Below, piece by piece: positions 23,800-35,761 of a DNA stretch of 64,000 nt (within the stretch, counting starts at the first letter, position 1; each line of letters begins with the position of its first letter). The DNA comes from Bondarzewia mesenterica. Its lineage: Eukaryota; Basidiomycota; Agaricomycetes; Russulales; Bondarzewiaceae. The notes under the pieces are model-generated. The model saw only the letters and a program-made list of their open reading frames with translations, was not told the DNA's origin and did not search any database. The stretch is taken from contig SGPL01000023.1 in the NCBI GenBank assembly GCA_004802705.1, forward strand, positions 41,605 to 105,604, in the 5' to 3' direction. The position numbers and the translations under genes were made by a program.

Positions 23800-24605
23800 A
23801 CACGCGCCAGAATTTCGACTAACAGCACGGGCTATCGATACCGTCTGGAATTGGCAGGGAACCCAGTGTATTGCAGGACGATTTGTTCTATATTACCCAA
23901 TCCGCTTGTTATTCGGGTATTGCAAATAACGGGGGTCAGAAAGGCTTGTCCGAAGCAGGTGTGGTATCTTCATAGTACGAGCCAATCTGTGAATAGCAAT
24001 GCTCGGTTGAATGTAGAAGACTCGGAAATAGATTATGACTCACGACGGGCAGCTTGACCAAGAGTTCTTTCTTCACCTTCGGCGTAACGGAGAGGAACTG
24101 GAGCGCGATCAGACAAATTCAGTGAACGATTCGATGCGGCGTGCACTGCGTGGGACATACAAGGAGGGCGGCAGTGCCAGCTCCGACACCCCAGAACCCG
24201 AGGCTACCTGCCCATCGTTTGGCGGTCTGCAAAAAAAAAAGGCTGTTGAGTCTGAGACGCGGAGAAAAATGGACCGAAACGCACGCCAAAGGTGAATGTT
24301 CCAAGTCTCTGCGTGGCAGGAGTGGGATAGTATGCGAGGCGAGCCATTTGGAAGGATAAGTCGAAGGTTCAGTTGCTGGTGGATGAACACGGAAGACGCA
24401 AAAGGTGACGGAGTTTGAAAACTTCGAATTCGATTTGACCGAGCCGGAGTACTCGGTGGTTTGCCTCTACGCGACCACAGTACTACAAGTCGAGCTGTCA
24501 AGACACCACATTCGTCTGTCCTCGGCAGCTTCATTCTTTGTGTACTCTAACATCGACTGGAATCCTCGCTTCGACCCAGTCCCTGGCTATCTGCGTGACT
24601 AAAGC
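23800..24605. other. Intergenic upstream of NOP16
   Basis: About 800 bp. ORFs on both strands overlap here (for example minus 24109-24534), but none has motifs or splice partners. Probably the HAD 3' UTR and the NOP16 promoter. Confidence 0.55.
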
Positions 24606-25615
24606 ATGGCCAATCCACGGCAGCGTCGTAAAACCCGTTCCTCATCATACAAGGCTGTCCACCAGTCCCGGCGAGCGAAAAAGATACTGAAGAAACAGCC
24701 AGGTACGATAGCAGCGGACCTTCCGAGTCTCCTTTCCATGCTGCTCGCGATAAGTCCGTTGACGTCCAGCGTCAGTGATCCGCGGACCAAAGGCCCTCCA
24801 AGAGGCCTGGGACCAACGTAAGACCGTCAGGCAAAAGTAAGCAAATGGTGTGGAATTGTTCGTGAACGTCTGTTGAATTGTTTTAATCTCTTGCTATCAT
24901 GCATGATTAGTTATGCCGCCTTGGGACTCGCGGCCTCACTAAATCCCAAAGTTGCTGGTGGCGTTGAACGTGTCCAAGCAAATACAGAAGAAAAAGGTGA
25001 AGCTGACGTCGACATGACAAGCCTGGAAACCACGTCTTCGACCATGGGCGACGTGAGGAATGGCGACATTCCGAAGGGGTATGGCCGTATCATCCGGGAT
25101 GAAGAAGGGAACGCGGTGAGCGTAGAGATGGAAGATGAAGAGGAGGCGGACGGACCGGAAAAAGAGGAATTAATCGAGGAGAGGGTTTCAGGTGTCACTC
25201 CGGAGACCAAGAGCTGGGTAACGTTGGGACAAGAGATTGGAAGGGACAGGGCAGAGTCAGAGATAGTACAAGGTGAGTTTGGAAACTCACGTAAATTCCT
25301 TCGAAAACGGTTCTTTGACGACTTTTTTCGTGTCCTTTGCATGATACCTGCCAATTCCTATTCCTTGGACGATCCACCCATTCGCACCCTGATGCAGCTT
25401 TGGAAAAGGTCTCGTCATTTTCTAAACGGACTCCACGGTTCGTGTCGACAGGTGAAGCAGCGTATCTTCGTCGGCTGGTAGCCAAACACCGCGCAGATGT
25501 GGACAGCATGGCGCGAGATCGAAAGCTGAATTCGGAGCAACGGACTGCGGGGCAGCTCAGCAGAGCCATTCAAAAAGCGGGCGGTGTTGGGAAACTCATG
25601 ACGGCGGCGTCATAG
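24606..25615 (+). CDS. NOP16: Ribosome biogenesis protein Nop16
   Basis: Nucleolar factor for 60S ribosomal subunit assembly. The start is the ATG at 24606; the N-terminus MANPRQRRKTRSSS is the usual basic Nop16 start. Exon 1 ends at about 24702 (KKQP), exon 2 gives IRGPKALQEAWDQRKTVRQ, and exon 3 opens with NYAALGLAASLNPK. The family signature GYGRIIRDEEGNAVSV lies near 25080-25125, followed by an acidic stretch. After one intron the end reads STGEAAYLRRLVAKH, DVDSMARDRKLN, EQRTAGQLSRAIQK, stop at 25613-25615. This order matches fungal Nop16, and the length is near the usual 220-240 residues. Confidence 0.92.
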
Positions 25616-26356
25616 TGGAGTTTGGACACTTGATGGGTGGTGTATACAGTTGTGGGCGAGGTGGACATATCGCGAGATTAAAATTGATGACCGTGAGCGG
25701 GGATGTGACGGTGATCTCAGGCGTTTATGTACATAGATTACTGCTGACATTGCTTGGTCAGTGACAATCGAGAAAATAAGGGTGCCGGGGGATACGATAG
25801 CGGGAGGCTGTGCATCGGTACCTCGGGGGGAGCGCCAATATTGTGTCCATTCAAGGAGGAGGAAAGGAATTAGGTCCCGAGGAAGTAGAAAATAGGTAGG
25901 GATGAGAAGACGGAGAGATCAGGTAACCTGCGAGAGAAGGTCGGCGAGAGCTTGGAAGGTGTCGTGTTTGCGTGTATTTTTATTCCAGGAAGTGTTGATG
26001 AGAAGCGTACGGAGTCTGTGACTGGGGCTAGGAGACCGCGTTCAATATTGCTGGCCGGTGGACGGCTGTGTGACAGAGCGTGGCCGGAGGGAGAGGCGTT
26101 GTGGAAGACCGGAGACCACACAGGACGAGGATTGGACGAGGTCTGGAACCGGGGATCTGGAATGAGGAGATCCCTTGGTCGGATCTGGAAAACGAGATGA
26201 GGTTGACGTTATTTTATACAAGCCAGTCGCGTTACCCGATTATATTCGACAATTCCTGCCTGTTCTTTTCCCTTGACATGCTGCATTACACCCCACCCTC
26301 TATTTATCTATCCCCCTTCCTTCCCGGTTCCTCCTCCACCCCTCGCCCCGCCTCAA
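25616..26356. other. Intergenic: NOP16 3' flank and transcription-factor promoter
   Basis: About 740 bp, G-rich then pyrimidine-rich just before the next start. ATTTTATACA at 26211-26220 is a possible TATA-like element 140 bp upstream of the ATG. No gene seen. Confidence 0.5.
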
Positions 26357-29288
26357 ATGCCTCTCAGACACTCCTCTCCCTCTTCAAAGCGCTCCTCTGC
26401 CAGCCCCCCGTATCCCTCCCCGTCCAACCGTCGTCCCTCTGGTCAACCAAAGTCCACCCGTCAACAATTCTCTGCTTGCGGCGCATGTCGCATGCGAAGG
26501 TATTTTTGTGTCTCTCCACGCCCATGCCTCGTGCCAACTCCCTCTCCTCCAGAGTTCGCTGCGATCTCAAGGACCTACCGCTCTCAAGCACAGGTCAACA
26601 GAGCCAATGTTCCAACTGCAAGGAGCGCGGCCTCAAATGCGTGTAAGTCGCCCCCATCTTTCTCACCTTCATTGTTCATATATCTTCGCATTCTAGGGAT
26701 GAGTTCGCCGAAGTCAAGGCCGTCAAACTTCTCCGGCGCGGCCGCCGCCTCCAACAAGTAGAGTAAGTCGTCTAGTTCCTTGGCCGTCTCCTATAGCCGT
26801 TCATGGACTTCCTGATACGTACAGAGCCGTGTATGGAAAGACCTTGGATGAAGATAGCGACCTCTATCAGGTCCCCACCCTCACTCCCAACCTCATCCCA
26901 AGACTTCGCCCAGAGTTCTTTTCTTCCGCGTTCTTTCGTAGATTCCACATACAATGTCAGTTTACACCCCGCTTCCTGTCCATCGCCTAGCCTGATCGTC
27001 CGTCTCTTTACCTTTTCAAGATCCCATCATCGACCCTTCGGAATTCTGCAGCCGGTTCTTTGAGTTCGCCAAGGGTAACTGCAATGCGCTCGAGATACCG
27101 GGCCAGCTCATCGCCATGGTACTCGCCGTCTGGGCGGCGAGCTTCGGCGTCAACGAGTATGGCATCGAGGAAGTCCAGAACAGCGTACTCACCGTTCGCA
27201 AGCGTAAAGATCAGACGAACGACATGGTAATAGAGTTGCTGCAGCTCATCGACATCCATGGCATAGTGCGCAAGCCGACATGGGACGGCGTGCGAGCGCT
27301 TCTCCTGATATTGCCTCTTACTCAAGGTACGGACCGTCCCATCATCTCATGGCTATCACTTATCATTCTCATATCAGACGTTCAATCGCCCATGGAAAGA
27401 CTGGTGAGTCCTAGCGCGACTCCAAGGGTTCCACGGTTGACCTCATCATGTCAAACAAGGTCATGCACGAAGCGACTATCGGTCAGGTTTTCACGCTCTG
27501 TAGCCTGGCTTCCGTGTCCTCAGTCGGCACGGGCCAAGGAAAAGCTGTCGATTTGCTCGTTCGCTCTCGAATCTTCTGGCATGCGCACGTCGTAGAGGGC
27601 ATCACGAGTGGGTTGCGTGGAGGGCGCTTACTTTTGTGAGGAGTCGGCCAATTTCACCTCGCACTGCGCGCTGATCGTTTCCCGTCAGATCGGACGAGGA
27701 TCTGATTGCCTTCCAGAAAACGGTTCCTCCGCTTGGCAGCAGTAATATCACCAAAACCATGACCTACGAGTTTGCGTACCGTTACGCGGAAATCCCGCTC
27801 GAGCTCGCTTCTGCCTGCCGCAAAGTCCATCTGGCTCTCACTGGGCCCCGTGCTCGACAGCAGGACGACCTAGATGAAAAATGTCTTTTCGAGGCTTGGT
27901 CCATCCTCGACAAATCGTGGAAAGATTTCGAAGATTTGAGAAAATTGGGTACCGCGGGTATCGTCCAGGCGGAAGAAATAGATCGTTATATCAATGGCTG
28001 GCAGGTAACGCGTCCGTCCATTTCTCGACTTGTTCCTTATTCTTATTCCTTCTTTTGTTTCTTTAGATCTTCATCTTCGAGTGCCGTAAGTTTTATGTAT
28101 TCACAGTTGAGATTGCGTTTTCACATCAGCCATGTCATCGCAGTTAATGTCATTCGCGACGCACTCAAGCAACATGTTGTCGTTCATTCTGAGCAAGGCG
28201 AGGACGCTGAATCGTCGCAGGCGGGCTCATCTACGAGCAATCATGTCGCTTCAGAAGCAGCAAATCGCCTCCTCAAAGCCGCGACGGCCCGCTGTTACGC
28301 CGCGGCCAAGCAGGTCGTCGCCATCATCCGGCGACACGTAGGAACGCCGTTCTTCGAGTATGACGCATGTTTGGCGCGCGATGGGCTCTTTTTCGCCGCG
28401 TTCATGTTGGCGGGTGAATGCGGGACCGAAGATGAGGTCAAGGTTTGCATTCAGGCGTTGCGCCAGATGCGTTGGGCGTTCTCCAAGAACGAAGAGAGGG
28501 AGAAGACCGTGCGGATGGCTTGGGAGGCGAGGAAGGCTGCCAACGACCGGAAGCTCCAGCTGTCCATCGACTTCACCAGCTTTGAGGTGATGGCGAAGAC
28601 GCTGCAATCACAAGATTTCCGGCATCATCCGCCGCCGTCCGCCACATCGCCCTCTAGCGTGAGCTCCCTTGTCGGCGACTATTCTGCGCCCAACACGGCT
28701 GGCACCGATGATGGGAATTGGGCGTCGCCATCGTCGTCTACTACAGCGTCTTCGAGCACCCGCTCGCGACAGGATTCCCTGCACGAAGACTTGATGGGCT
28801 CAGTGTCACATCGAGGTTCGCCTGCGTCCAACACGATCCCGGCTTCGCCGACATCGTTCTTGTCCGACGCGGCAGTGGGGCAATTGCAGCCGTCTGGACT
28901 GTTCAATCATGTCTCACCACCATCGTCGGACGGGACTTCTGTTGAATCCATCGTGCCGCAACGCCTTTCTCCCTGCCTACAGTTTTTCCCCGAGATTGAG
29001 CAGTTCTCGTTTGGCTCTCAAGCGACCGGGACGACGCACGGGCTCCCTTCGGTGAATCAGATCTCCCATCATCCACCGTCGTCGTCATCACCCTTCTCGT
29101 TCGGTCCCCTCCCTTCGTTGTCTACTGTTGGTAGCGACAATTCGTCGAGTTTGTCCCCGTTCGCCCAGCACACCTCTTCATCCATGCTATTCGACCCTCG
29201 CTCTGTCCTCTTTGCCGGCACGGCGCAGCAGTCCGTGTCTCTGTCGAGCGGCGAGCAGCATTTCGGGTCGTTGTCTTATTATCATTAA
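26357..29288 (+). CDS. Zn(II)2Cys6 fungal transcription factor with fungal-specific regulatory domain
   Basis: DNA-binding regulator found only in fungi. The start is the ATG at 26357 (MPLRHSSPSSKRSS), preceding a Ser/Pro-rich basic leader. The binuclear zinc cluster has spacing C-x2-C-x6-C, then C-x2-C-x6-C. It is built from CGACRMRR, VRCDLKD and CSNCKERGLKC, with an intron inside the cluster. The middle region (FFEFAKGNCNALEIPGQLIAMVLAVW, GQVFTLCSLASV, ILDKSWKDFEDLR, YINGWQIF) follows the fungal_trans regulatory domain layout. The last 250 residues are Ser/Thr/Pro-rich and disordered, a usual activation region, with the stop at 29286-29288. About nine exons, roughly 780-800 residues. Target genes are unknown. 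Confidence 0.88.
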
Positions 29289-31548
29289 AATCTGATTGCC
29301 CACACGAAAAGAAGGGCGTCATCGTCGATATCTACGTTATGGGCTTTTTTTGCCCAGTTGCAGGATGCAAAAAACCAAAAATTCAACAACACCCTTTACC
29401 CCCATTTTATGATCATCTCTCCCCTTCCTTCCCCCTTACAGTCGTTTCCTCATCCCTAACATGACCTTGATTTTTTTTCCCTTCGTGCGATACATTTGTA
29501 TGACCACTCTTGTTTTTTTTTTTCGCTAACTACTATTCCCCGCCCCTTTCGTCTCTCTTCTTATCACCTTCGTTCTCCATATCTCTTACACGCCGTCTGG
29601 TTCATTCTTTGAATGGTTTCGATTTGCGTAGCGAATACTAGGGCTCTACGCAGATTCGCGAGCCACAGACTCATACCTGTATATCCTCTGCTTATGCCAT
29701 ATATCCCTGTCTTTCTTGATTTTACCATCTCGCTCGTCTCTCTAGGCTCTTTCTAGACTCTTATTCTCACAGCTATGTACCTATGACTATGATTTCATCC
29801 CTCCGGCCGAGCAAGTTTGCCGCGCGTCCGAACGGCTTTTTCTTTTCTCCCGTTCCCTTTGGAGACTCCGATGTTCTGACCGTCCGCGTCATGCTGGTCG
29901 TCGTCGTATCGTGACTGTCCGGTGGGTACGCGTGCGTGTGATCAGGACGCATTCCCGGCGGTGTGGCATAGATATCGATGACATTGGACGCGGGTGGTCA
30001 TTTTTATTTTTTGGGGGGCTTCTTGGGTGATTTTCATAGCACGCTGCAGCCTTGTTGGCGATCCGGATCAGAGAAGAGTGTCCTATGACGTCGCAGTGAT
30101 CGGCGCGAGCCTGAATTGTACACATCGACGTCCGGCGTTCGACGGGCTTTGTACGTAGCTGTGCATTGATCAAGTTTATCGTCTCGATATCACGGAGATA
30201 CCTTTTGACTCGGATACAAAAGTAGGACGGAAAGTGAAGCTTGAGCTTGAACATGGGTGTTGCACTTTGAAGGTTGAAGAGGATCGGGCAGGAACGCGAG
30301 AACCCGATCGAACTTGAACGATGGATCGATGGCGCCGATCCGATTGCTTCTGCGGAGAAGGCAAAGTATGTGGTGCTGGAATTGCGCTCACTGCGACGAA
30401 GATGAGAAGGAGCAGGGCGGATGCTAGTTACTCGCATGTTGACACGGGTAAACCGGTAGCGAAGAGACGGCGCAGTGGGGAAATACTTCGGAGAGAACGG
30501 AGAATGGAGAGCGTTTGGCTTGACGCGCCTATTAGGAATGAATTCATGAGCTGAACGCGTTGGTTTTTTTAATCCGAGTCGTCGGTAGTTGTGGTGCGCA
30601 CTAGTCGAGAGCGGCAGCGTATCCGAGAGTGTCGGATTTAGAGTGGGTGCCAGGGTATTGATGATTGGACGGTGAGAACAAAAAAATTCCAATGAGCGAA
30701 GATGAGACGAAAAACTGCACCTGATTTCGATTTCTTTTTGTTATGTCTCTAACAAAAGAAACGATTACCCTTGGCCGCGGCGAGAGATCGTGGAAGGCCA
30801 TGCGGAATCCCGGCAGACTGTGCAATAAGGTTGGAAATGTAACATTGGCAACACTGGCGCGATGATCCCAACCTTGTGATTTCGTAGCTATGACGTGTTT
30901 CGACCCGATATCATCAGTGTCGAGGGTTATGGGAAAAAAGGTACCGTTGGTGGCGAAGGATTTATTTGAACATGGGTGCTGGGTTGGTGCTATGGAGAAA
31001 GTCGCGAAGCCTGCCAAGATTCGGCGCGCTGGAAGAAGGCGAGGTGGTGCGATGCAGGGCGGTGGTGCGGTGGTTCCGTGGTGGTGCACAAATTGCCGGG
31101 ATGATGTGCTGCGAAATTCAGCTGCCAGCTTGAACTGTATGTAGCCAAAGTGCGATCAGGATTTTAAAAGGGTCCGGGTACGGCTCCCGACCAACTCCAG
31201 GCTAAGCAACCCCTCTTGAATTACAAAGTAAAAAAAAGGGTGGAAGAGGCATTGTCTTCAAAAATTGGCGGATGATTCAGTACGATGGCGAAGTATGAGA
31301 TGTTGAGCAAGCTCCGAAACCTGGAACTGCGCGGAATAAATTTGTTTTGACCGCGGACCGAAAGACAGTGTAGGAAATTGTCACGGACGGTTTCGCGGGA
31401 TTGACGAACTAAACAGTGCCGATCACGATCTCCACATCCGACCAGTTGGCTGGCATTAGGTTATCGGTGGTGGTGTGGCGCGGAAGCAACTGCGCGCACG
31501 TGCAACACTCCGCCTTGTCTCCTCCCACCCATCTTCCTGCACATTCCT
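29289..31548. other. Long intergenic region, 2.3 kb
   Basis: The first 500 bp is T-rich with poly-T runs and fits a long 3' UTR. Minus ORFs at 29889-30692 (267 codons) and 30601-31089 overlap in different frames, are Arg/Ser/Pro-biased and show no motif. I call no gene. Confidence 0.5.
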
Positions 31549-32219
31549 ATGGACTTTTTCCGTGCGTCTTCTCACTTTTCTGATATGAACTCCTTTCTAA
31601 TCGTTCTCGGAATGCACAGTCTGTATTCCGATAGTCTGTGAGTATTGACTGTCGCTTCTGATATCCCTGAGTATCGCAAGTCAGCTTGCGACACAACCGT
31701 GGTGGGCGGTTCTCACCCGTGCTAACGCCAAAACGTCTTTCAGTTGGCTGCCCCACCAAAATCAAACCTGATGCAAGCCAGACCCCTCGTTTATGCCCCC
31801 GTTGCCATAACGGTGCGTACATCTCAACGGAGCCTCCCGAGCTGGGGTCCCCGCCTGTTGCGCCCAGCTGAGCATGTTATCGTCTCTCCCAGCGTCCGTC
31901 CTCTCCGCCAAATCTCGTACCTGGTTCGAGCTGTGCTTCATCCCCCTCATTCCCATGCGTTCGTCGCATGTGTGGATCTGCGGCATCTGTCAATGGTCTA
32001 TTTCCGTGCAACCAGGGTGCGTACGCTTCGATAACAGCTCATTGCGCGTCGTTCATACTTACGTCCTTACGTCCTCCGTCCAGATGGGAACCTCAGGTAG
32101 TGGCCCCAAGCTATCAACACCCTTCTTCTGGCCCAGGCCCGTCGAACCCATGGGCGCAGGCGCAGGGTCCCTTCCAGCCTGGTTACCAGCCCGCTTATTT
32201 CCCCAACCACCCCAAGTAG
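31549..32219 (+). CDS. Small zinc-ribbon protein (zinc-ribbon 15 type), about 118 residues
   Basis: The start is the ATG at 31549. Five exons join in frame: MDFF, LCIPIV, FGCPTKIKPDASQTPRLCPRCHN, ASVLSAKSRTWFELCFIPLIP...WICGICQWSISVQPG, and WEPQVVAPSYQHP to the tail. The paired CPRC and CGIC knuckles, separated by SRTWFELCFIPLIP, match the fungal zinc-ribbon family in which a short hydrophobic start (FFxCIPIVFG) precedes the ribbon. The tail is Pro/Gln/Gly-rich (PFQPGYQPAYFPNHPK). Function is not established. The stop is at 32217-32219, 112 bp from the convergent aspartic protease stop. Confidence 0.8.
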
Positions 32220-32331
32220 ACTTTGCGTTTACTTTCCCATTCACATCCACAAACAATATGACATTCTCCCATTTCTGTACGCTCTGTTTCTTACAAGTTT
32301 TCCGCGGACATTCAGGATCTCCGTGTCATTA

Positions 32332-34146
32332 CTACTTCGCCCCTTTCACCCTTCTACGTTTTATGTACCAATTGTACTGCTGAATGAACAAAGCTCCCAA
32401 TCCTCCGGTAACAAATGCTCCTAGTGCGACAAATCCGCAGATTGCTCCAGTGTTGAATACTGCATGAGGCCTGGAATGTGCTCCAAACGTTGAGCTGCCT
32501 CGGGTTGATGACGTAGGATCGTCTCCTCGTTCCTGCTGAAATTTCTTTAAGGAAGACGTTGGATCTGTCATGTTGAGTAAGCCAATGAGCGGAGAACGAT
32601 GGGATGTCGCGCCTTGATGGACAACATAAACGTTCTAGAGCGGCCATTCAAGTCAGTGAACGGCAGCGTTTAGGGTAGGAAGTATATCTGGCACGGACTC
32701 GTAAGAAGGCATCACCCAGGATCCAATCACCGGAGTTGATCTCAAAATCACAACGTTCACATGGGAGCTCAGCTGATCACTGATTAGCCAAATTAAATGA
32801 AGAAGGGGCGTACATTGTCGTTAGCCTGAATACCACAAACACACCAATCGTCCACATCTCTTCCCCGCCGGTTGATGTCTATTGGATCGACAATGTATTC
32901 CTTTTGGCTCGCACCATCTCCGAGGACGAAGCCTACAGATACAGCTCTGTTGCATTGAACCTGCCATTGACCAGCATCCGTTTTCCTCGAGGCGCCGGCC
33001 GCGATCCAGAGAGCATCTACGTCAATTGTCGGACCCAATATAAACGTCGTCCCTGTATCGAACACCGCGATGGGTGTAGGAGATCCAGACACTCGAGAAG
33101 GTGACAAAGAGGTAAAGGAGGCAGGTGAATTGAGCGTTATAGCCTGCAGAGGAAGCTTCCAGTAGTCGAACCTCGAATCTTTGCCGGAATAGACAGGCGT
33201 GTACGTGAAGTCGTCCATAGAGTTCGCCAGCGCCGTGTCGATCTTTCCAAGAGTGAACGAAGAATCGTCCATCTCCCTTCCTAGTTTGAACGCGAAGTAA
33301 CGGTGGGAATCGTCGAAGTAAGAAAAAAGATTTTCCAAGAGCGTCTTTCCAGTGGTCGCCGTGATCGAGGCAACCAGCGGAAACGACAAGCCGAGAATAC
33401 CGCTGTTTTCTGCGCTGGACAGATCGAGGTTGTGAGTCTCGTTCGCCATTGCTGGGATTGGGTGCTCCGAGTCAACTACAGTCAATCACGCGGAATGCGG
33501 CTGTATTTACCGAAGACCTGGGAGGTGACTTGGTAGGACCCGAATGTCACCGTCTCAAATCCGATAGTTCCAGAAACTGTGCCGACCAGGTAATCAAGCT
33601 TGAACTCAGAGGAAGATATCCGTAGGGACGCTGTCTTGCTATATTTGGATACGCCCGTGCAGTCAGGCCCTCTACAGTCCTCGGACACGACCCACTGAAA
33701 AGGGGTTTCAGCTGCTCATGAACTGGTAGGGAGATGTCATGCAACTGACCAGGTCGGAGGACCCAGTATCAAGGATGACTTGAAGTTCCTGTCCGCCGAT
33801 GCTGGTACAATGGATGTCAATGTAGCCCGAGCGGATAGACAATTGCAAAGGCACCTGATACGAGCCACATACGAGCTGCGCGACTGGTTGAACGGTTAGT
33901 TCGAATCAAGAATAACGGGCGAACCTACTACTGGTGCATATTTGTGAGGGGCACATCACTTGTAGACTGTAATGATAAATTGTTCTTTTCCAGGTATTGC
34001 GAGACGCGCCGCAATGGGATCGAAAGACCCGATTGATTGTGCGCACCATGCTTGAGCGGAATGGCGCTGGTCGCTGTTGGGAGCGCGGAGCAACAAAAGA
34101 CAAAATAGAAGAGGATCCCGAGTAGATGCCCACCGAGCCGAGCCAT
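32332..34146 (-). CDS. Pepsin-family (A1) aspartic protease with C-terminal membrane anchor
   Basis: Secretory-pathway aspartic endopeptidase. The start is the ATG at 34146 with a signal peptide (LLGILFYFVFCCSALPTA) and a short propeptide. The first catalytic motif VILDTGSSDLWVVS is joined across an intron near 33750. The second is IAVFDTGTTFILGP near 33050. The flap region is in TVTFGSYQVTSQVFG, and NSGILGLSFP matches the conserved GILGLG block. Near the end GDWILGDAFLRNVYVVHQG fits the A1 consensus. A Ser/Thr-rich spacer and one membrane helix (ICGFVALGAFVTGGLGALFIQQY) precede a basic tail RRRVKGAK, stop at 32332-32334. This is a type I membrane layout, unlike purely secreted pepsins. About eight exons; both Asp residues present. 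Confidence 0.92.
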
Positions 34147-34634
34147 AGTCGGCTTTTTTTAACTGGGCGAGCAGTGCAGCAAAAACCTAATTTATCATAC
34201 TGGGCGATGCCTATGATAACACATTTTGATTCCAGCGGACGAACGTCCAGGCTTAAACCGGCTTATAGGAATTCAGTCTTTGCCTTACCAACGCAGCCGC
34301 TGGATTGACGCGTAAACCCACACTGAGACACACTGCTAGGCCAGTACTTGGAATGAGATATATATTTATGTGCTTGTCCGAGAGATTGCTGTTATCGCTG
34401 GACAGCCCCTTCAGATGGTAAGTGGAATCGGTGCAGCGGTAAAGCCCAGGACGCCATGAGAGGAGGACAGGCACAAGTGAGCATTAAGCCACGGAGCTCG
34501 ACGAGCCGACAGGCCGTGCCTCGTGGCTTGGGCATTGTGTGACATTGTAGGGACGCGCGTCACATCACTGCCTCCTCACCGCTCAACCTTAGACCAACCG
34601 TCGTTGTCCTCCACCAACTCCCCTCGAATCCACC
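34147..34634. other. Divergent promoter region: aspartic protease and YPT1
   Basis: About 490 bp between divergent starts at 34146 (minus) and 34635 (plus). No gene. The YPT1 start has CACCATG context; no clear TATA box. Confidence 0.6.
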
Positions 34635-35761
34635 ATGCACACCAGCGAATACGATTACCTCTTCAAGCTCCTCCTCATCGGCGATTCCGGTGTCGGCAAG
34701 GTTCGTAGTATGCTCGTTGTCTCCGAGTTGGCGGGCTGACACTGCTACAGTCTTGTTTGCTGTTGCGGTTCGCCGACGACACCTACACAGAGAGCTACAT
34801 CAGTACCATTGGCGTTGACTTTAAGATTCGAACCATTGAGTTGGAGGGCAAGACGGTGAAACTCCAGATTGTGAGTGTTTTTTCAGTTTAGAAGCTGGTC
34901 GTAATGCGTGGCAATGCGTCTTTCGCCAATCTTCGATTCATCCATGCGCCCGGACCTGTGTTTCTTGCCTTTCATCCATGAAAATCGCGCTTGAACAGCT
35001 TCGCGCGACTGTGCTATATTATTGACATCATATGGTTGTGCGACATCTTTCTTCCTTTGCAAATTATTTAGTCATAATAGACATGCTAACATGACTTTCG
35101 TTGTTCAGTGGGATACAGCAGGTCCGTCTCTATTCAAGCTGTAAGTAAGTTCATACCTTATGCGTTCTGACTTTATCCAGGCCAGGAACGTTTCCGTACG
35201 ATTACTTCCTCTTACTACCGTGGCGCGCATGGTATCATCGTTGTTTACGACGTCACCGATAATGGCGAGTCATCATCTCCACTTGCGCCACTTATATAAC
35301 TCATGCTCGCATAACAGACACTTTCACGAACGTGAAGCAATGGCTGCAGGAAATTGATCGTTACGCATCAGAGGGCGTTAACAAGTTGCTCGTCGGCAAC
35401 AAGTCCGATTTGACGAGCAAGAAGGTTGTGGAGTACAGCGTCGCAAAGGTGATTATCAGGAGCGAAGCATCACAAACTGTCGATTTACGCATGCTCTCTT
35501 TTCCCAGGAATTTGCGGACCAGCTGTCCATTCCATTCCTGGAGACTTCCGCGAAGAATGCGACCAACGTCGAGCAGGCTTTCTTGACAATGGCGAAGCAG
35601 ATCAAGGACCGGTGCGTTTGCTGAAATTGAATGTTCTGCAAAGCGGCTGAAACTTGGTATGCAGGATGGGCTCCACTTCAACACCCTCAGGGACTGGAAA
35701 GTCTTCGACCATCACGCCTGGACAGACAGTGCAGCAACAGCAGGCTGGGGGCTGCTGCTGA
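34635..35761 (+). CDS. YPT1: Rab-family small GTPase Ypt1/Rab1
   Basis: Controls ER-to-Golgi vesicle traffic and autophagy. The start is the ATG at 34635 ([19 protein letters not shown]). GTPase motifs in order: G1 GDSGVGKS, switch [16 protein letters not shown] (the Rab1 effector string), G3 [23 protein letters not shown]4 VGNKSDL, G5 ETSAKN. The C-terminus ends GGCC, for double geranylgeranylation, with the stop at 35759-35761. Seven or so exons; the second intron (about 34871-35108) is about 240 nt, much longer than others in this window. About 204 residues, as expected. Highly conserved and intact. Confidence 0.96.

Noticed and set aside
24109..24534. 141-codon minus ORF between the HAD and NOP16 genes
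   Set aside because: Overlaps plus ORFs in the same stretch and shows no motif; better explained as UTR/promoter DNA.
29889..30692. 267-codon minus-strand ORF
   Set aside because: Arg/Ser/Pro-biased, no motif, overlaps another long minus ORF in a different frame, and has no splice signals linking it to neighbours; likely chance openness.
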